Of a DNA stretch of 64,000 nucleotides, positions 17,096 to 26,244 are shown in pieces. Position numbers and translations under genes: made by a program. Position 1 is the first letter of the stretch; every line of letters begins with the position of its first letter. A model generated the notes under the pieces. That model was not told where the DNA came from. It searched no databases and saw nothing but the letters and a program-made list of their open reading frames with translations. The DNA comes from Paenibacillus silvae (GTDB lineage Bacteria > Bacillota > Bacilli > Paenibacillales > Paenibacillaceae): positions 434,001 through 498,000 of the forward strand of contig NZ_BMFU01000001.1 in the NCBI RefSeq assembly GCF_014639235.1. The letters are read 5' to 3'.

Positions 17096-18193
17096 TTAAT
17101 GTGATTCTACCGTTTTATTTTCGGAAGGGTCGGTTGTTACAACGCTGTCATAGGTGCTCTCCAGATGAATGTGCTTGCCTTCAAGAGAAGAACGCTGGAA
17201 GGCATGCATGGCCTCAAGCACATGATACGCCAGTTTGCCGCTTGCCTTGTGCTCGCGTCCCGCCCGGATCGACTGTACCATCTCGGTCACGCCGATGCCG
17301 CGCTCGTTATGCCCGCTTTCGAATGCCGGTTTCACCGTTTCCCAGACGTCTTGACCATAACGGCGAATCTTCACTTCGCCATTAAAGAAGTTAGGGTCCG
17401 GCACACTAAGCGTGCCTTCGGTACCGTAGATTTCGATACGCGGCAGATCGGAAGCCCCGCGGATATCAAAGCTTGTAATCATCGTCACGATGGCTCCATC
17501 GGCAAAATCAATCGTTCCAGCCAGATGGGTCGGTGTTTCTACGCGAAGCGCCGTTCCTTCCTTCGGACCTGAACCGATTTTGCGATCCGCAATCTGAATG
17601 CCTGCTGATGCACTGATCCGGCGAATCGAGCCTAGCAAAGTGATGAGAGCCGTCAAATAATACGGTCCCATGTCAAACATCGGCCCGCCTCCTGCCACAT
17701 AGAAAAACTCGGGATCAGGATGCCAGGCCTCAGGCCCTCCGCCCATAAAGAAGGAAGTTGCGGCAATCGGCTTGCCAATCAGACCTTCTTCTATCGCTTT
17801 ACGAGCAGTTTGAATGCCAGAGCCCAGGAACGTATCCGGCGCAGAGCCAACATATAGTCCCTTTTCCTCGGCAAGCTCAATCACTTTGCGTCCATCCTCC
17901 AGCGAAATAGCCAGTGGTTTCTCGGCATACACATGTTTGCCTGCTTCCAGTGCAGCCAGATCCGTCATGGCATGACTGCCAGGAACCGTAAGGTTCAGCA
18001 CAAGTTCAATCTCATTATTTTGTAACAACTCATCTACATTGTAAACGTTTGCGATATTAAATTCATCTGCCCGCTCCTGAGCACGCTCACGAATCAGGTC
18101 AGCGACCGCCACAACCTCGATATATGGGTTTGTTTTGAGATTCTCCAGGTAGATGGCACTAATGTTGCCACACCCGATGATGCCTGCTTTCAT
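17096..18193 (-). CDS. Gfo/Idh/MocA-family NAD(P)-dependent oxidoreductase
   Basis: A 365-aa sugar or inositol dehydrogenase-like enzyme. The Rossmann motif AGIIGCGNISAIYL begins the protein, with the family lysine in YAEKPLAIS. The C-terminal half contains GGGPMFDMGPYYLTALI. Start: ATG at 18191-18193 with GGAG 4 nt upstream; an upstream in-frame ATG at 18214 touches AAGGAG and the open frame extends to 18325, so the true start may be slightly longer. Divergent from the AraC gene at 18398, whose product is a natural candidate regulator. Confidence 0.9.
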   Translation of the reverse strand: MKAGIIGCGNISAIYLENLKTNPYIEVVAVADLIRERAQERADEFNIANVYNVDELLQNNEIELVLNLTVPGSHAMTDLAALEAGKHVYAEKPLAISLEDGRKVIELAEEKGLYVGSAPDTFLGSGIQTARKAIEEGLIGKPIAATSFFMGGGPEAWHPDPEFFYVAGGGPMFDMGPYYLTALITLLGSIRRISASAGIQIADRKIGSGPKEGTALRVETPTHLAGTIDFADGAIVTMITSFDIRGASDLPRIEIYGTEGTLSVPDPNFFNGEVKIRRYGQDVWETVKPAFESGHNERGIGVTEMVQSIRAGREHKASGKLAYHVLEAMHAFQRSSLEGKHIHLESTYDSVVTTDPSENKTVESH

Positions 18194-18397
18194 TTTCTCC
18201 ACAACGATGTTCATCTCCTTACGCACATGTGAGAATGCATGTTCAGCTGTTTGAAATGCTTGTTGGCACTGTGGATCATTATTGCTGCTCAACTCTATAT
18301 CTATGGTATTCTGTTTGCGCTTCAATTAAAATGAATAATATGATTGAAACATGAACTATCTGGTCATAATTTTTGCAATCACACAAGGAGTAGACTT

Positions 18398-19216
18398 ATG
18401 CCAACAGACTTTTCCTGCCAGGTTCTTACAGCTGGCTTTTCATTTCATCGCAAGCCCTACAGCATGGTGCAGCTGGACGGTGTGAAAAATTATTTGATGC
18501 GTCTGCAAACGGATGGACGCTGCCGTGCTCGTATTGACGGCTCCATGTCCATGGTGGACGCAGGAGACCTGCTTCTTTTTGACCCGGATGAGCCTTATGA
18601 GCTGCGAATAGATAACGAGTATAACCCGATGGGGGAACGACTTGTGGAGAGTGGGGACTATCATATCTTCTTCAATGGTTCCTGGGTGGATGAGTGGTGG
18701 AAACGCCATAAACGGCCAACCCGGATCAAGGTTGAATTGTCCGAGAGCCTGCTAACCCTGTTCAGGCAGCTAATTCTGGAGCAGCGCCGCCTTTCCAATC
18801 CTTATCCCGAGATTTCGAGCTATTATATGCGGATTTTGTGCCTTGAAGTGGACCGCTTGCTCTCGGAGCATCCGACCAATACCAAGACCAATCATGTAGC
18901 CTATGAAATCAAAAATTATATCGAGGAAAACGCTTCTTCGCTGTTCAAGCTGAACGATGTAGCAACCCATCTGGGAATCAGCGTGTCGCGAGGTGTGCAC
19001 ATATTCAAAGAAACGTTTGGCAAAAGCATTATGCAGTATACGCTGGATGTGCGGTTGAATATGGCGAGAGAACGAATTATTTTCAGCCCTATGACCCTCG
19101 AACAGGTCGCTGAATCCTCCGGTTTCAACAACTATACATATTTCCACCGCGTATTCCGTTCCCGGTTCGGCATGGCACCGAAGGAGTTCCGGCTGATTCA
19201 CCGGGAACAGATGTAG
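18398..19216 (+). CDS. AraC-family transcriptional regulator
   Basis: A 272-aa regulator with an N-terminal cupin-like sugar-sensing domain (VDAGDLLLFDPDEPYELRID) and a C-terminal double helix-turn-helix: LNDVATHLGISVSRGVHIFK and LEQVAESSGFNNYTYFHRVF. Start is ATG at 18398 with AAGGAG 7 nt upstream; the longer frame lacks a signal. It is divergent from the Gfo/Idh/MocA gene (204 bp between starts) and probably controls the local sugar genes. Confidence 0.92.
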   Translation: MPTDFSCQVLTAGFSFHRKPYSMVQLDGVKNYLMRLQTDGRCRARIDGSMSMVDAGDLLLFDPDEPYELRIDNEYNPMGERLVESGDYHIFFNGSWVDEWWKRHKRPTRIKVELSESLLTLFRQLILEQRRLSNPYPEISSYYMRILCLEVDRLLSEHPTNTKTNHVAYEIKNYIEENASSLFKLNDVATHLGISVSRGVHIFKETFGKSIMQYTLDVRLNMARERIIFSPMTLEQVAESSGFNNYTYFHRVFRSRFGMAPKEFRLIHREQM

Positions 19217-19239
19217 CGATCGGGATGGGATAATACAGC

Positions 19240-19554
19240 TTATTTTCGCGCGGCGATGGCCTCGGACACCACCATGGCGAGGTCATCATTGCCAAACATG
19301 GACAGCACACCCAGCACGGTATCATCTGGAATATCTCCAGCCTCTTCTTTGGATACAATCAGCTTCTGCACCTGCTGCAAACGCTCGTTGCTCTGTTGCT
19401 TCGGGTAGGCCTGGCGATACATCTCTTCCGGGTCCAGTCCGTTATTCACACACCACTGGGCAAAGACCAGAATCATCATCTCTTCTTCCTGCTTGTAGCT
19501 CTCGATCACAGCTTCTTCGATCTGTTTACTGCGTTCCTTTTGATATTCATCCAT
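19240..19554 (-). CDS. Small conserved hypothetical protein
   Basis: A 104-aa acidic, helical protein starting MDEYQKERSKQIEEAV, with AAGGAG about 11 nt before the ATG at 19552-19554. No signal peptide or known motif was recognised. It sits convergent with the araC gene and 91 bp from the next dehydrogenase gene. Confidence 0.65.
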   Translation of the reverse strand: MDEYQKERSKQIEEAVIESYKQEEEMMILVFAQWCVNNGLDPEEMYRQAYPKQQSNERLQQVQKLIVSKEEAGDIPDDTVLGVLSMFGNDDLAMVVSEAIAARK

Positions 19555-19645
19555 GCTGTATTGCACTCCTTCGCTTAAACTCCATTTACTTTATCGAAAA
19601 GATAAATTTTTGAACATCTTATTCGTAGTCCGCTTCCGATTTATG

Positions 19646-20584
19646 TTATTCCTTGATCAGCCGCTCAGCCAGCTCATGGCTGTCCATCACATAACTTGCA
19701 CTGATCAGACAATCATCCGGTGTGTCCAGACAGGCAAGAAAATGATCAACTGCACCTGCAAAACCTCTGCGCACCAGCACCGAATCCCAGCTGCCAAACG
19801 TTTCTCTGGATTCCCGTCCACCCTGCTCGGCATAATGAGCTGAATCCATATTCATTACTTCCACCGATCTTCCGCCGCCATGCAGCTCTACCTTCTCCAG
19901 ATCAGCACCTGCTGCGCGAATCATATCAAAGTGTGCGAGCGCAGTCTTCCCTTGCTTGGCTGTTCCAGCCGCGTGCAGCAGTCTGCCATGCTCATCCACA
20001 CGAAGCCGCTTGTGCAAAAGCTCCGCATCATTATCGGTGTACCATAACATCAAGTCCAGCAGGTGAATGAGATCATCATAGACAGTCTCGGCGGCAGGAC
20101 GATCCTGTACGCCCGTGCGATGCTTTGTCAGGGTTAGTGTTTCAACACCGGCTCCCCCTTGCATCCACTCTTTTGCCTTTTGATACATGGGTGCAAACCT
20201 GCGGTTGAATCCAACGGCGAGCAGCAATCCCTGTGCCTCTGCAAATGCGGTCATCTCTTCCGATTCTCTAATGGTATAGGATAACGGCTTGTCTACGTAT
20301 ACCGCCAGCCCCCGTTCCAGACACGACATCACAATCTCGAAATGCGCTTCCGTTGCTGTATGTACAAACACCGCATCCAGATCCCAGGATAACAGCTCTT
20401 TCAGATCGGTTGTTCCCTGCCCAATCCGGTACGTTCGCTGCATTTCCTTTACCGGCTCTGATGAGCGATTCATGATGCCAACAACCTCAACACCCGGATG
20501 AGCGGTGAGCAGCGGCAAATATACTTTACGTGCGATTCCTCCGAGTCCGATGATGGCAATTCGGGTACGCTTGATTGTTTCCAT
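19646..20584 (-). CDS. Second Gfo/Idh/MocA-family oxidoreductase
   Basis: A 312-aa NAD(P)-dependent dehydrogenase: IAIIGLGGIARKVYLPLL at the N-terminus, VDKPLSY for the catalytic lysine region, and DDLIHLLDLMLWY in the C-terminal domain. It is only distantly similar to the enzyme at 17096. Start taken as ATG at 20582-20584 (METIKRTRIA), with AAGGTGG upstream; an ATG three codons earlier is possible. Substrate unknown; placement next to the sugar cluster suggests a sugar derivative. Confidence 0.88.
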   Translation of the reverse strand: METIKRTRIAIIGLGGIARKVYLPLLTAHPGVEVVGIMNRSSEPVKEMQRTYRIGQGTTDLKELLSWDLDAVFVHTATEAHFEIVMSCLERGLAVYVDKPLSYTIRESEEMTAFAEAQGLLLAVGFNRRFAPMYQKAKEWMQGGAGVETLTLTKHRTGVQDRPAAETVYDDLIHLLDLMLWYTDNDAELLHKRLRVDEHGRLLHAAGTAKQGKTALAHFDMIRAAGADLEKVELHGGGRSVEVMNMDSAHYAEQGGRESRETFGSWDSVLVRRGFAGAVDHFLACLDTPDDCLISASYVMDSHELAERLIKE

Positions 20585-20829
20585 GATGAGCATTCCACCT
20601 TCAGCTTAATTCGCTCGTCAGCCTTCCTCATTCACAAGTCCAGCGAGTAACGATCCATGTTCTATAGTGTAACCTTTCTGTATCCCTCTTGCCAACAAGC
20701 CACCTCGCTGCTTTTCTGAGATGATGACATTGTTCATGAAACGTCTCGGCATGGTAAACTAAGTTATACGGCAGACTGGACGCTGCTTTATCTCACCGAT
20801 CAGTCTGAACAGAAAGGAGCGTTTGGCTT

Positions 20830-21441
20830 TTGCGAAAATGGTTATGGCTCCTCCTGTATGTTTTACTTGCCGGAGTCACGTTTATTTACAGATATGAACT
20901 GCTGGCGTGGACAGAGGTTCATCAGTCCATTCCGCTTTTATTAGCCTTGGCAACCTTGTTTGCTCTCGTCCCTGTGATTCCGTACAAAGTCATTATTATC
21001 GCTTTTGGATACAGCTACGGCATGACCATGGCCGCGTGGATTTGCTGGCTTGGTACGACATTGGCAGCAATGCTGGTCTACGCAGGCGCAAGAACTGTGT
21101 TCAGGCAGCAGGCCCGGGGTTATCTGGAGCGCATTCGCGGTTTGAATCGTTTCACAGCCTGGATGGAGGCGCACCCCTTCATGGGTGTGATGTCGATGAG
21201 ACTGCTGCCCGTCGTACCACAAATGGCTGTTAACATCTATGCAGGCATCACCTTTACGCCCTTTTGGGTGTTTATGGCGGCGACCGCGATTGGCAAAATG
21301 CCTGCTATTTTTGTTTTCGCCTACGCAGGTGCACAAGCTGGTTCCTCGATCTGGCTCAGTCTCGCCATTCTGGCTGGATATATGGTGCTTATGGCCATGG
21401 TTCTTTTGCTGTTTCGCTACAGATCACGCAAAAAGGCCTGA
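20830..21441 (+). CDS. TVP38/TMEM64-family membrane protein
   Basis: A 203-aa multi-pass membrane protein with about five hydrophobic segments. The family core PVIPYKVIIIAFGYSYG is followed by SMRLLPVVPQMAVNIYAG, the DedA/SNARE-associated superfamily signature; members are implicated in lipid scrambling or export. The start is a TTG at 20830, 10 nt after AAAGGAG; no upstream ATG exists in frame. Confidence 0.85.
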   Translation: MRKWLWLLLYVLLAGVTFIYRYELLAWTEVHQSIPLLLALATLFALVPVIPYKVIIIAFGYSYGMTMAAWICWLGTTLAAMLVYAGARTVFRQQARGYLERIRGLNRFTAWMEAHPFMGVMSMRLLPVVPQMAVNIYAGITFTPFWVFMAATAIGKMPAIFVFAYAGAQAGSSIWLSLAILAGYMVLMAMVLLLFRYRSRKKA

Positions 21442-21693
21442 GCATCGGATGGAATCATCAAGTCGTATTCATGCTTGCCGCTTGTCCTGCTTGGTTGACT
21501 TGACCATTCGGGATATAATAGAAGAGTAAGCCCAATATTTATATTTAAAAATTTAAAATATAACGGGATGGCTGGTGCCAGCACCTGAACAGAGTGAGTA
21601 TGACCGATTACCAGGTGACCAACCTGTATTTAGGCAGCTTGGCAGTTCGGGTGACGGGCACCGCATCTTCGTCAGAAATGGAGTGAGTATAGC
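21442..21693 (+). other. Leader region of msrAB
   Basis: An AT-rich dyad near 21535-21565 is followed by GC-rich sequence with short complementary segments (CTGGTGCCAGCACC at about 21570-21583) and a direct repeat GAGTGAGTAT at 21593 and 21681. It may be a structured mRNA leader, but I do not recognise a known riboswitch class. Confidence 0.4.
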
Positions 21694-22656
21694 GTGGAAC
21701 AACAATCATTAGAAAAAGCAACATTTGCAGGCGGATGCTTCTGGTGTATGGTATCCCCTTTTGAGGAGCTGCCCGGTATCCATAAAATCGTTTCGGGCTA
21801 TACAGGTGGGCATACCGAGAATCCGACTTATGAAGAGGTATGCTCGGAGACGACGGGTCATGTGGAGGCGGTACAGATCACGTTTGATCCTGCCATTTTC
21901 CCATATGAAAAACTGGTGGAGCTCTTCTGGCAGCAGATTGATCCGACAGATGCAGGCGGCCAGTTCCATGACCGCGGATCATCCTATCAGACGGCCATCT
22001 TCTATCACAGTGAGGAACAGCGCAAGATCGCTGAAGCTTCCAAAGCTGCACTGGAGCATAGCGGACGTTTTGACAAACCCATCTTCACACCGATTCTGCC
22101 CGCCAAAACGTTCTACGAAGCAGAGGAGCATCACCAGAATTATCACCGTAAAAATCCAGCCCATTACAAACGTTACAGCAAAGGCTCAGGACGTCAGGAC
22201 TTTATCGAGCGTAACTGGTCCGGCAAAGTGGATAAAAGCGGTCTGAAGGAGCGCCTGACACCGCTGCAATTCGAAGTGACTCAGAACAACGCGACTGAAC
22301 CCGCGTTTCATAATGAATTCTGGGATCACCACGGGGATGGCATCTATGTCGATATCGTATCGGGAGAGCCGCTGTTCAGTTCCACGGATAAATACGATTC
22401 AGGATGCGGCTGGCCAAGCTTCACACGTCCGCTCCGGGATTATAATGTGAAGGAAAAAACGGATCTCAGCCACTTTATGATCCGTACCGAGGTCCGCAGC
22501 CGTGAAGGCGATTCCCACCTCGGACACGTATTTCCGGATGGCCCTACGGAAGCAGGCGGGTTGCGTTATTGCATTAATTCCGCGGCACTTCGTTTTGTAC
22601 CGAAAGAGGATTTGCAAAAAGAAGGTTATGGCGAGTATCGTGTTCTGTTTGAATAA
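21694..22656 (+). CDS. msrAB: Peptide-methionine (S)-S-oxide / (R)-S-oxide reductase fusion
   Basis: A 320-aa fusion that repairs oxidised methionine. The N-terminal MsrA domain (about 1-160) has the catalytic cysteine in GGCFWCM. The C-terminal MsrB domain (about 180-318) has the structural GCGWPSF, GHVFPDGP and the catalytic cysteine in RYCINSAALRF. Start is a GTG at 21694, with GGAG about 10 nt upstream. It stands alone with its own terminator. Cytoplasmic; no signal peptide. Confidence 0.96.
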   Translation: MEQQSLEKATFAGGCFWCMVSPFEELPGIHKIVSGYTGGHTENPTYEEVCSETTGHVEAVQITFDPAIFPYEKLVELFWQQIDPTDAGGQFHDRGSSYQTAIFYHSEEQRKIAEASKAALEHSGRFDKPIFTPILPAKTFYEAEEHHQNYHRKNPAHYKRYSKGSGRQDFIERNWSGKVDKSGLKERLTPLQFEVTQNNATEPAFHNEFWDHHGDGIYVDIVSGEPLFSSTDKYDSGCGWPSFTRPLRDYNVKEKTDLSHFMIRTEVRSREGDSHLGHVFPDGPTEAGGLRYCINSAALRFVPKEDLQKEGYGEYRVLFE

Positions 22657-22675
22657 GTTTACGCAGTAATGCTGA

Positions 22676-22707
22676 AGAGCAGCGGAATGATTCCGCTGCT
22701 CTTTTTT
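22676..22707. terminator. Terminator after msrAB, shared with the convergent Amj-like gene
   Basis: AGAGCAGCGGAAT pairs with ATTCCGCTGCTCT and is followed by TTTTTT. The Amj-like gene converges from the other side and ends at 22745. Confidence 0.92.
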
Positions 22708-22744
22708 GATTTAGTCCTGACAACAAGCTGTGATGATATGAGCT

Positions 22745-23545
22745 TCACATCATACTGACAATCCAACCAATCCAGTAGGCCAGCGGAATGAGAAGAACCT
22801 GAGCCACCATTGTGCCAAAAAGACGTGAAATCAGCATACAGCCATAAATCTGGTTCATGCGATCCAGCCGAATCTCCCCGCGAAGTGATCTGTCACTGAG
22901 CAGCGAAATTCGCGGATCAATAAGGATGGTGAGCAATATAGTGGCCATGCCATTAATCAGTCCAGTCGATTGGGAGGCAGCTACAGCCTGCGCTGGATAC
23001 AGATACGCAGCATACAGGCTGGATAACACACCCGTGGTGTAGATGGCGGTCACCGCTACATTAAGCAGCATTAAACGTCTTGGCATGCCGTGCTGTACCA
23101 GACGTTTAGCCATCTGCCAGGAAGGTGGCGTGATATAATATGCGGCATTGCGTATCTTGCTGCGCTTCAGCAGATTTCGTACCATGCCGGGAATAGAACC
23201 AGCGGCTTCGAAATGCACAACCATCCTTGATGAGAGCTTGACCATGGTTGGAAAACAAAATATGGCGATTGCTGTTCCGATGGTCGCCGCCCCCATTAAC
23301 CAATGAAGCTGCGCGGCAAAGTGCGGATTGGCTCCGCGAGCCGCCGTATCCACCAGACTGCCAATCATAGGGCCCTGCGCCATATTCGAAGTGCGGGATA
23401 CCAGAAGCAAAATGCCTGCGAGTGATATCGCCAGAGCAATTCTGCGAGTACGCAGGCCCCCAAGACGGAGCGCATATGACAAACTGTCGGCGGCATGAAT
23501 CAGCATCGTAAACAGCATGGGGAGAGCAAGACTTATACTCAACAT
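22745..23545 (-). CDS. amj: Amj-like lipid II flippase family protein
   Basis: A 266-aa integral membrane protein with about six hydrophobic segments. The motif LLVSRTSNMAQGPMIGSLVD and the rest of the hydrophobic pattern resemble Bacillus YdaH/Amj, the alternative lipid II flippase for peptidoglycan synthesis. This is a recognition-level assignment without alignment. ATG at 23543-23545 with AAGGAG 11 nt upstream. Symbol given provisionally. Confidence 0.72.
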   Translation of the reverse strand: MLSISLALPMLFTMLIHAADSLSYALRLGGLRTRRIALAISLAGILLLVSRTSNMAQGPMIGSLVDTAARGANPHFAAQLHWLMGAATIGTAIAIFCFPTMVKLSSRMVVHFEAAGSIPGMVRNLLKRSKIRNAAYYITPPSWQMAKRLVQHGMPRRLMLLNVAVTAIYTTGVLSSLYAAYLYPAQAVAASQSTGLINGMATILLTILIDPRISLLSDRSLRGEIRLDRMNQIYGCMLISRLFGTMVAQVLLIPLAYWIGWIVSMM

Positions 23546-23845
23546 CGTGTATGTACTCCTTTATTTTGGATCTGTTGATAGATATATCCTATGAATCTTT
23601 GACTTGACGTATTATACGCCTTGCACTCTTAAAAGTATAGAACAAGACTGTAACCATCTAACCGATGTCCCGGTCCCGTTGACTATTCACGAATCAAGCC
23701 CAGCTGCCTTTGTCTTTCTGCTGCTGCGGCGTTTGTATTCCAAGTTGCGAAGATACAGAGAGACGGACAGATGACTCTATGGCGACTGGATAGAACCAAT
23801 TACACCGTAAGAATGGATACACACATATTACAGGTATGATGTGAC

Positions 23846-23995
23846 AGTTATGCAGGTTTGGTAAGAACATATACGTTGACACAGCCACAGTCATGCAGAT
23901 GCTGGTGAGAACATATTCGTTTGACACAGCCAAGTCATACGATGCTGGCGAGAACATATTCGCTGACACAGCCACAGTCATACGATGCTGGTGAG
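23846..23995. repeat. Degenerate tandem repeat, about 44-bp period, 3.4 copies
   Basis: Units begin at 23846, 23890, 23934 and 23977 (last one partial). Each contains AGAACATAT(T/A)CG, TTGACACAGCCA or CTGACACAGCCA, and GTCATACGATGCTGG or a variant. Units differ by several substitutions and there are no unique spacers, so this is not a CRISPR array. Confidence 0.85.
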
Positions 23996-24010
23996 CCCCA
24001 AGTATAATTT

Positions 24011-24032
24011 GAGTGTGAGTGTGAGTGTGAGT
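24011..24032. repeat. Hexanucleotide microsatellite (GAGTGT)n
   Basis: About 3.7 perfect copies of GAGTGT lie between the tandem array and the inverted-repeat cluster. Confidence 0.85.
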
Positions 24033-24033
24033 T

Positions 24034-24230
24034 TAACGATCTCAGATGACCTTATTTGTCGGGTTTTGAACGTTCGGGGATTCTAACGATTCCCAGAGGG
24101 CTTATTCCACCTAAAATCAAAGAAACTGCCCTGTTTTCATGCGAATTCCTTGAAATAAGGTTTCCTGAGATCGTTAAAAATTTAAAGTAGAGAAAACACT
24201 CCATATAAGGTTTCTACGAATCGTTAGAAT
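24034..24230. repeat. Four-unit inverted-repeat cluster (two direct, two inverted copies)
   Basis: Unit A (24034-24057, TAACGATCTCAG...CCTTATTT) and unit B (24083-24109, CTAACGATTC...CTTATT) are direct copies. A' (24152-24176) and B' (24201-24230) are inverted copies. A matches A' best (AACGATCTCAG / CTGAGATCGTT) and B matches B' best (ATTCTAACGATT / AATCGTTAGAAT), so best partners are interleaved A-B-A'-B'. Confidence 0.85.
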
Positions 24231-24491
24231 TTTTCCATGCTGGAAAATGAGGATTTGTAGGAGGATCATCCCTGGCCGTGACGGGTTTGTTTTCATCCTT
24301 CATGTCTCATCTACTAGGGAAGGATTAAGGCTAGTTTCAAATAGTGTGACTGTGATTGGACATGTGTTGAAATTGGTTTGATTACTTCTAAACTCTGTGA
24401 TCATTGCAATGCTCCTGAGAAAACGTTTCGTTTATCTGCTCATGCAGAGGGTAATATACTAGTAACCCATACGATGTTGGAGGGATAACAT

Positions 24492-24980
24492 ATGCCATGG
24501 AACAAACAGGATTACCCCGTATCGATGAAAAATCTAAAACCACGTATCCGGCACAAAGCCATTGAAATTGCCAATGCTCTGCTGGAGGACGGATATGAGG
24601 AAGGTCGGGCGATTGCTATTGCCACAGCCAAGGCTGAGGAATGGGATGAGAATCACCCTGATCATAAGGCGTCAGACTCTGATTCGTCTTCTCATAAATC
24701 ATCTTCAGATAAACATAAAGAGTCACCCTCTTTGGAATCCTCCTCTCGGGATCGGCGTCACTCCGAACCGGTCTCCTCATCCAAAAGTCATCATAATATT
24801 CATGTTGTGCCTACGGATTCCGGCTGGGCCATCAAACAGGAAGGTGAATCGGACTATTACTCTTCTTACGACACCAAAGCAGAAGCTGTCGATGCCGCAA
24901 GAGAAATGAGCAGCAAGAAGCATATTCGAGCTATCATTCATAATCAGGATGGGCAGATCGCCCGTTCTATCAAATCATGA
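24492..24980 (+). CDS. DUF2188-domain protein (YdaT-like)
   Basis: A 162-aa cytoplasmic protein. The N-terminal part (1-52, MPWNKQDYPVSMKN...) resembles the Bacillus YdaT/ChaB-like module. Residues 60-100 are a low-complexity Ser/His/Lys linker, and residues 101-158 (NIHVVPTDSGWAIKQEGE) match DUF2188. Function unknown in the family; B. subtilis relatives are stress-associated. ATG at 24492 follows GGAGGG. Confidence 0.82.
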   Translation: MPWNKQDYPVSMKNLKPRIRHKAIEIANALLEDGYEEGRAIAIATAKAEEWDENHPDHKASDSDSSSHKSSSDKHKESPSLESSSRDRRHSEPVSSSKSHHNIHVVPTDSGWAIKQEGESDYYSSYDTKAEAVDAAREMSSKKHIRAIIHNQDGQIARSIKS

Positions 24981-25056
24981 TTTATGAGTTCTTTCGTTTC
25001 ATAATTTATGAGTTTCGTGCCCGTCTCTCTCTTATGTAAGGTGCATTCAGCATAAC

Positions 25057-25100
25057 AAAAAATCCCTCTTGCTGCGAAGTTTGCAGACAAAAGGGATTCC
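25057..25100. terminator. Terminator between the DUF2188 and YitT genes
   Basis: AATCCCTCTT and AAAAGGGATT form a stem with a 19-nt loop. On the minus strand it is followed by TTTTTTGTTATG, serving the YitT gene; it may also stop the convergent DUF2188 transcript. Confidence 0.78.
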
Positions 25101-25196
25101 TCTCTAAATCAAAGCTTATGTCAAGCTGATTAAAGCTTGATAACAACCGAATACTTTTCATGCCATCTGAGCTATGGATCACGCTGAACCGCGTGC

Positions 25197-25925
25197 TCAA
25201 TGTGTTACGCCTCGTGCCACGGAAGTACGCGATGCCGCAGCATTAACCGCTTTGGCCGCAACCGACGGAATCGGCAATTTTACAGCCGAAGTTGTAACCA
25301 CTGGACCACGAGCCGGTACACTGACCACAAACGTAATCATTTTGCTGGCAATCCATACCGCCAGAATTGTATATAAAGTTTCTTTTACCGGAAGAAAGAA
25401 AAGTGACAATCCCAAAACGAACGCATCACTGACAAAGAACACGGTTCCCAGCTTCCAGCCCTTCCAGCGGCTAACGAGCACAGCGAGAATATCATCTCCG
25501 CCTGTCGCTCCGCCGAAGCGCAGCACGATTCCTGCACCAATCCCGGTCAAAACACCGGACAGCACTGCCGGAATCCACAGGTTTCCGTTAAAATTCATCA
25601 CCAGTGTGGAGTAACGCTCAAAGCCGTCGTAGAACAGAGAAAATGCACCCACACCAAGCAGCGCTTGGATCATAAATTTCCAGCCCTTAATGAACCAGGC
25701 CAGAATCATGACAGGAATGTCGAGCAGCAGCATGCCGATCGCCGGCGATAAACCTGTTGCATATTTTCCGAGCAGGGCCAGACCGACAAATCCGCCCTCC
25801 GATAAATGATTCTGAAAGTTAATGTGATAATAAGCAAATGCCAAAATAAATGTACCAAGCAACATAATTGCAAACTTGATCGCTTCTGTCTTCACGTGTT
25901 GTACGGTTAACGATGTTCTCTTCAT
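25197..25925 (-). CDS. YitT-family membrane protein, membrane domain only
   Basis: A 242-aa protein with five to six hydrophobic segments. The family motifs SEGGFVGLALLGKYATGLSP and LRFGGATGGDDILA are present. Typical YitT proteins are about 280 aa and end in a cytoplasmic DUF2179 domain; this one stops after the membrane part and has a basic tail, so it is a short variant or has lost that domain. ATG at 25925 with GAGGGAACCTGT before it. Transport function unproven in the family. Confidence 0.86.
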   Translation of the reverse strand: MKRTSLTVQHVKTEAIKFAIMLLGTFILAFAYYHINFQNHLSEGGFVGLALLGKYATGLSPAIGMLLLDIPVMILAWFIKGWKFMIQALLGVGAFSLFYDGFERYSTLVMNFNGNLWIPAVLSGVLTGIGAGIVLRFGGATGGDDILAVLVSRWKGWKLGTVFFVSDAFVLGLSLFFLPVKETLYTILAVWIASKMITFVVSVPARGPVVTTSAVKLPIPSVAAKAVNAAASRTSVARGVTH

Positions 25926-26244
25926 ACAGGTTCCCTCGCAGTTTGTAGGTTGGTTTTAAACCGACCGTACCCTGCAAAAGGTAAGCCTGGAAGAAATCAT
26001 CGTGTACGTCCTTCGAATATTCATCCCAATCCCCTCTTTCGCAGAGTCAGCCGTTGTTGAAATACGGTTGGTTTACTCTACAAGGGGCGCTATGTGTATG
26101 AGAGATCGTAACGTTTCCAGATTGTCCTTGGGGAGATTGTCCTTCGGGGACTCATGGTATCCTGATCCTTTCTGTGTGTTGTGGTTAGCTGTGCTTGATT
26201 AAACGAATGGGAACATTACAGAGATTCAACATTGAACACCTTGT

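Larger units (their letters stand above)
23546..24491. other. Repeat-rich 0.9-kb non-coding region
   Basis: No gene is supported. It contains the 44-bp tandem array (23846-23995), the GAGTGT microsatellite (24011-24032) and the four-unit inverted-repeat cluster (24034-24230). The open frame at 23694-23981 merely reads through the array. Confidence 0.75.

Noticed and set aside
21560..21690. Known riboswitch class in front of msrAB
   Set aside because: Sequence did not match the SAM, T-box, guanidine or fluoride patterns I know; reported only as an unassigned leader.
23694..23981. 95-codon minus-strand frame with internal amino acid repeats
   Set aside because: The repeats come from the 44-bp DNA array; there is no ribosome binding site.
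23846..23995. Possible CRISPR array
   Set aside because: Units are contiguous and diverged, without unique spacers, and no cas gene is present.
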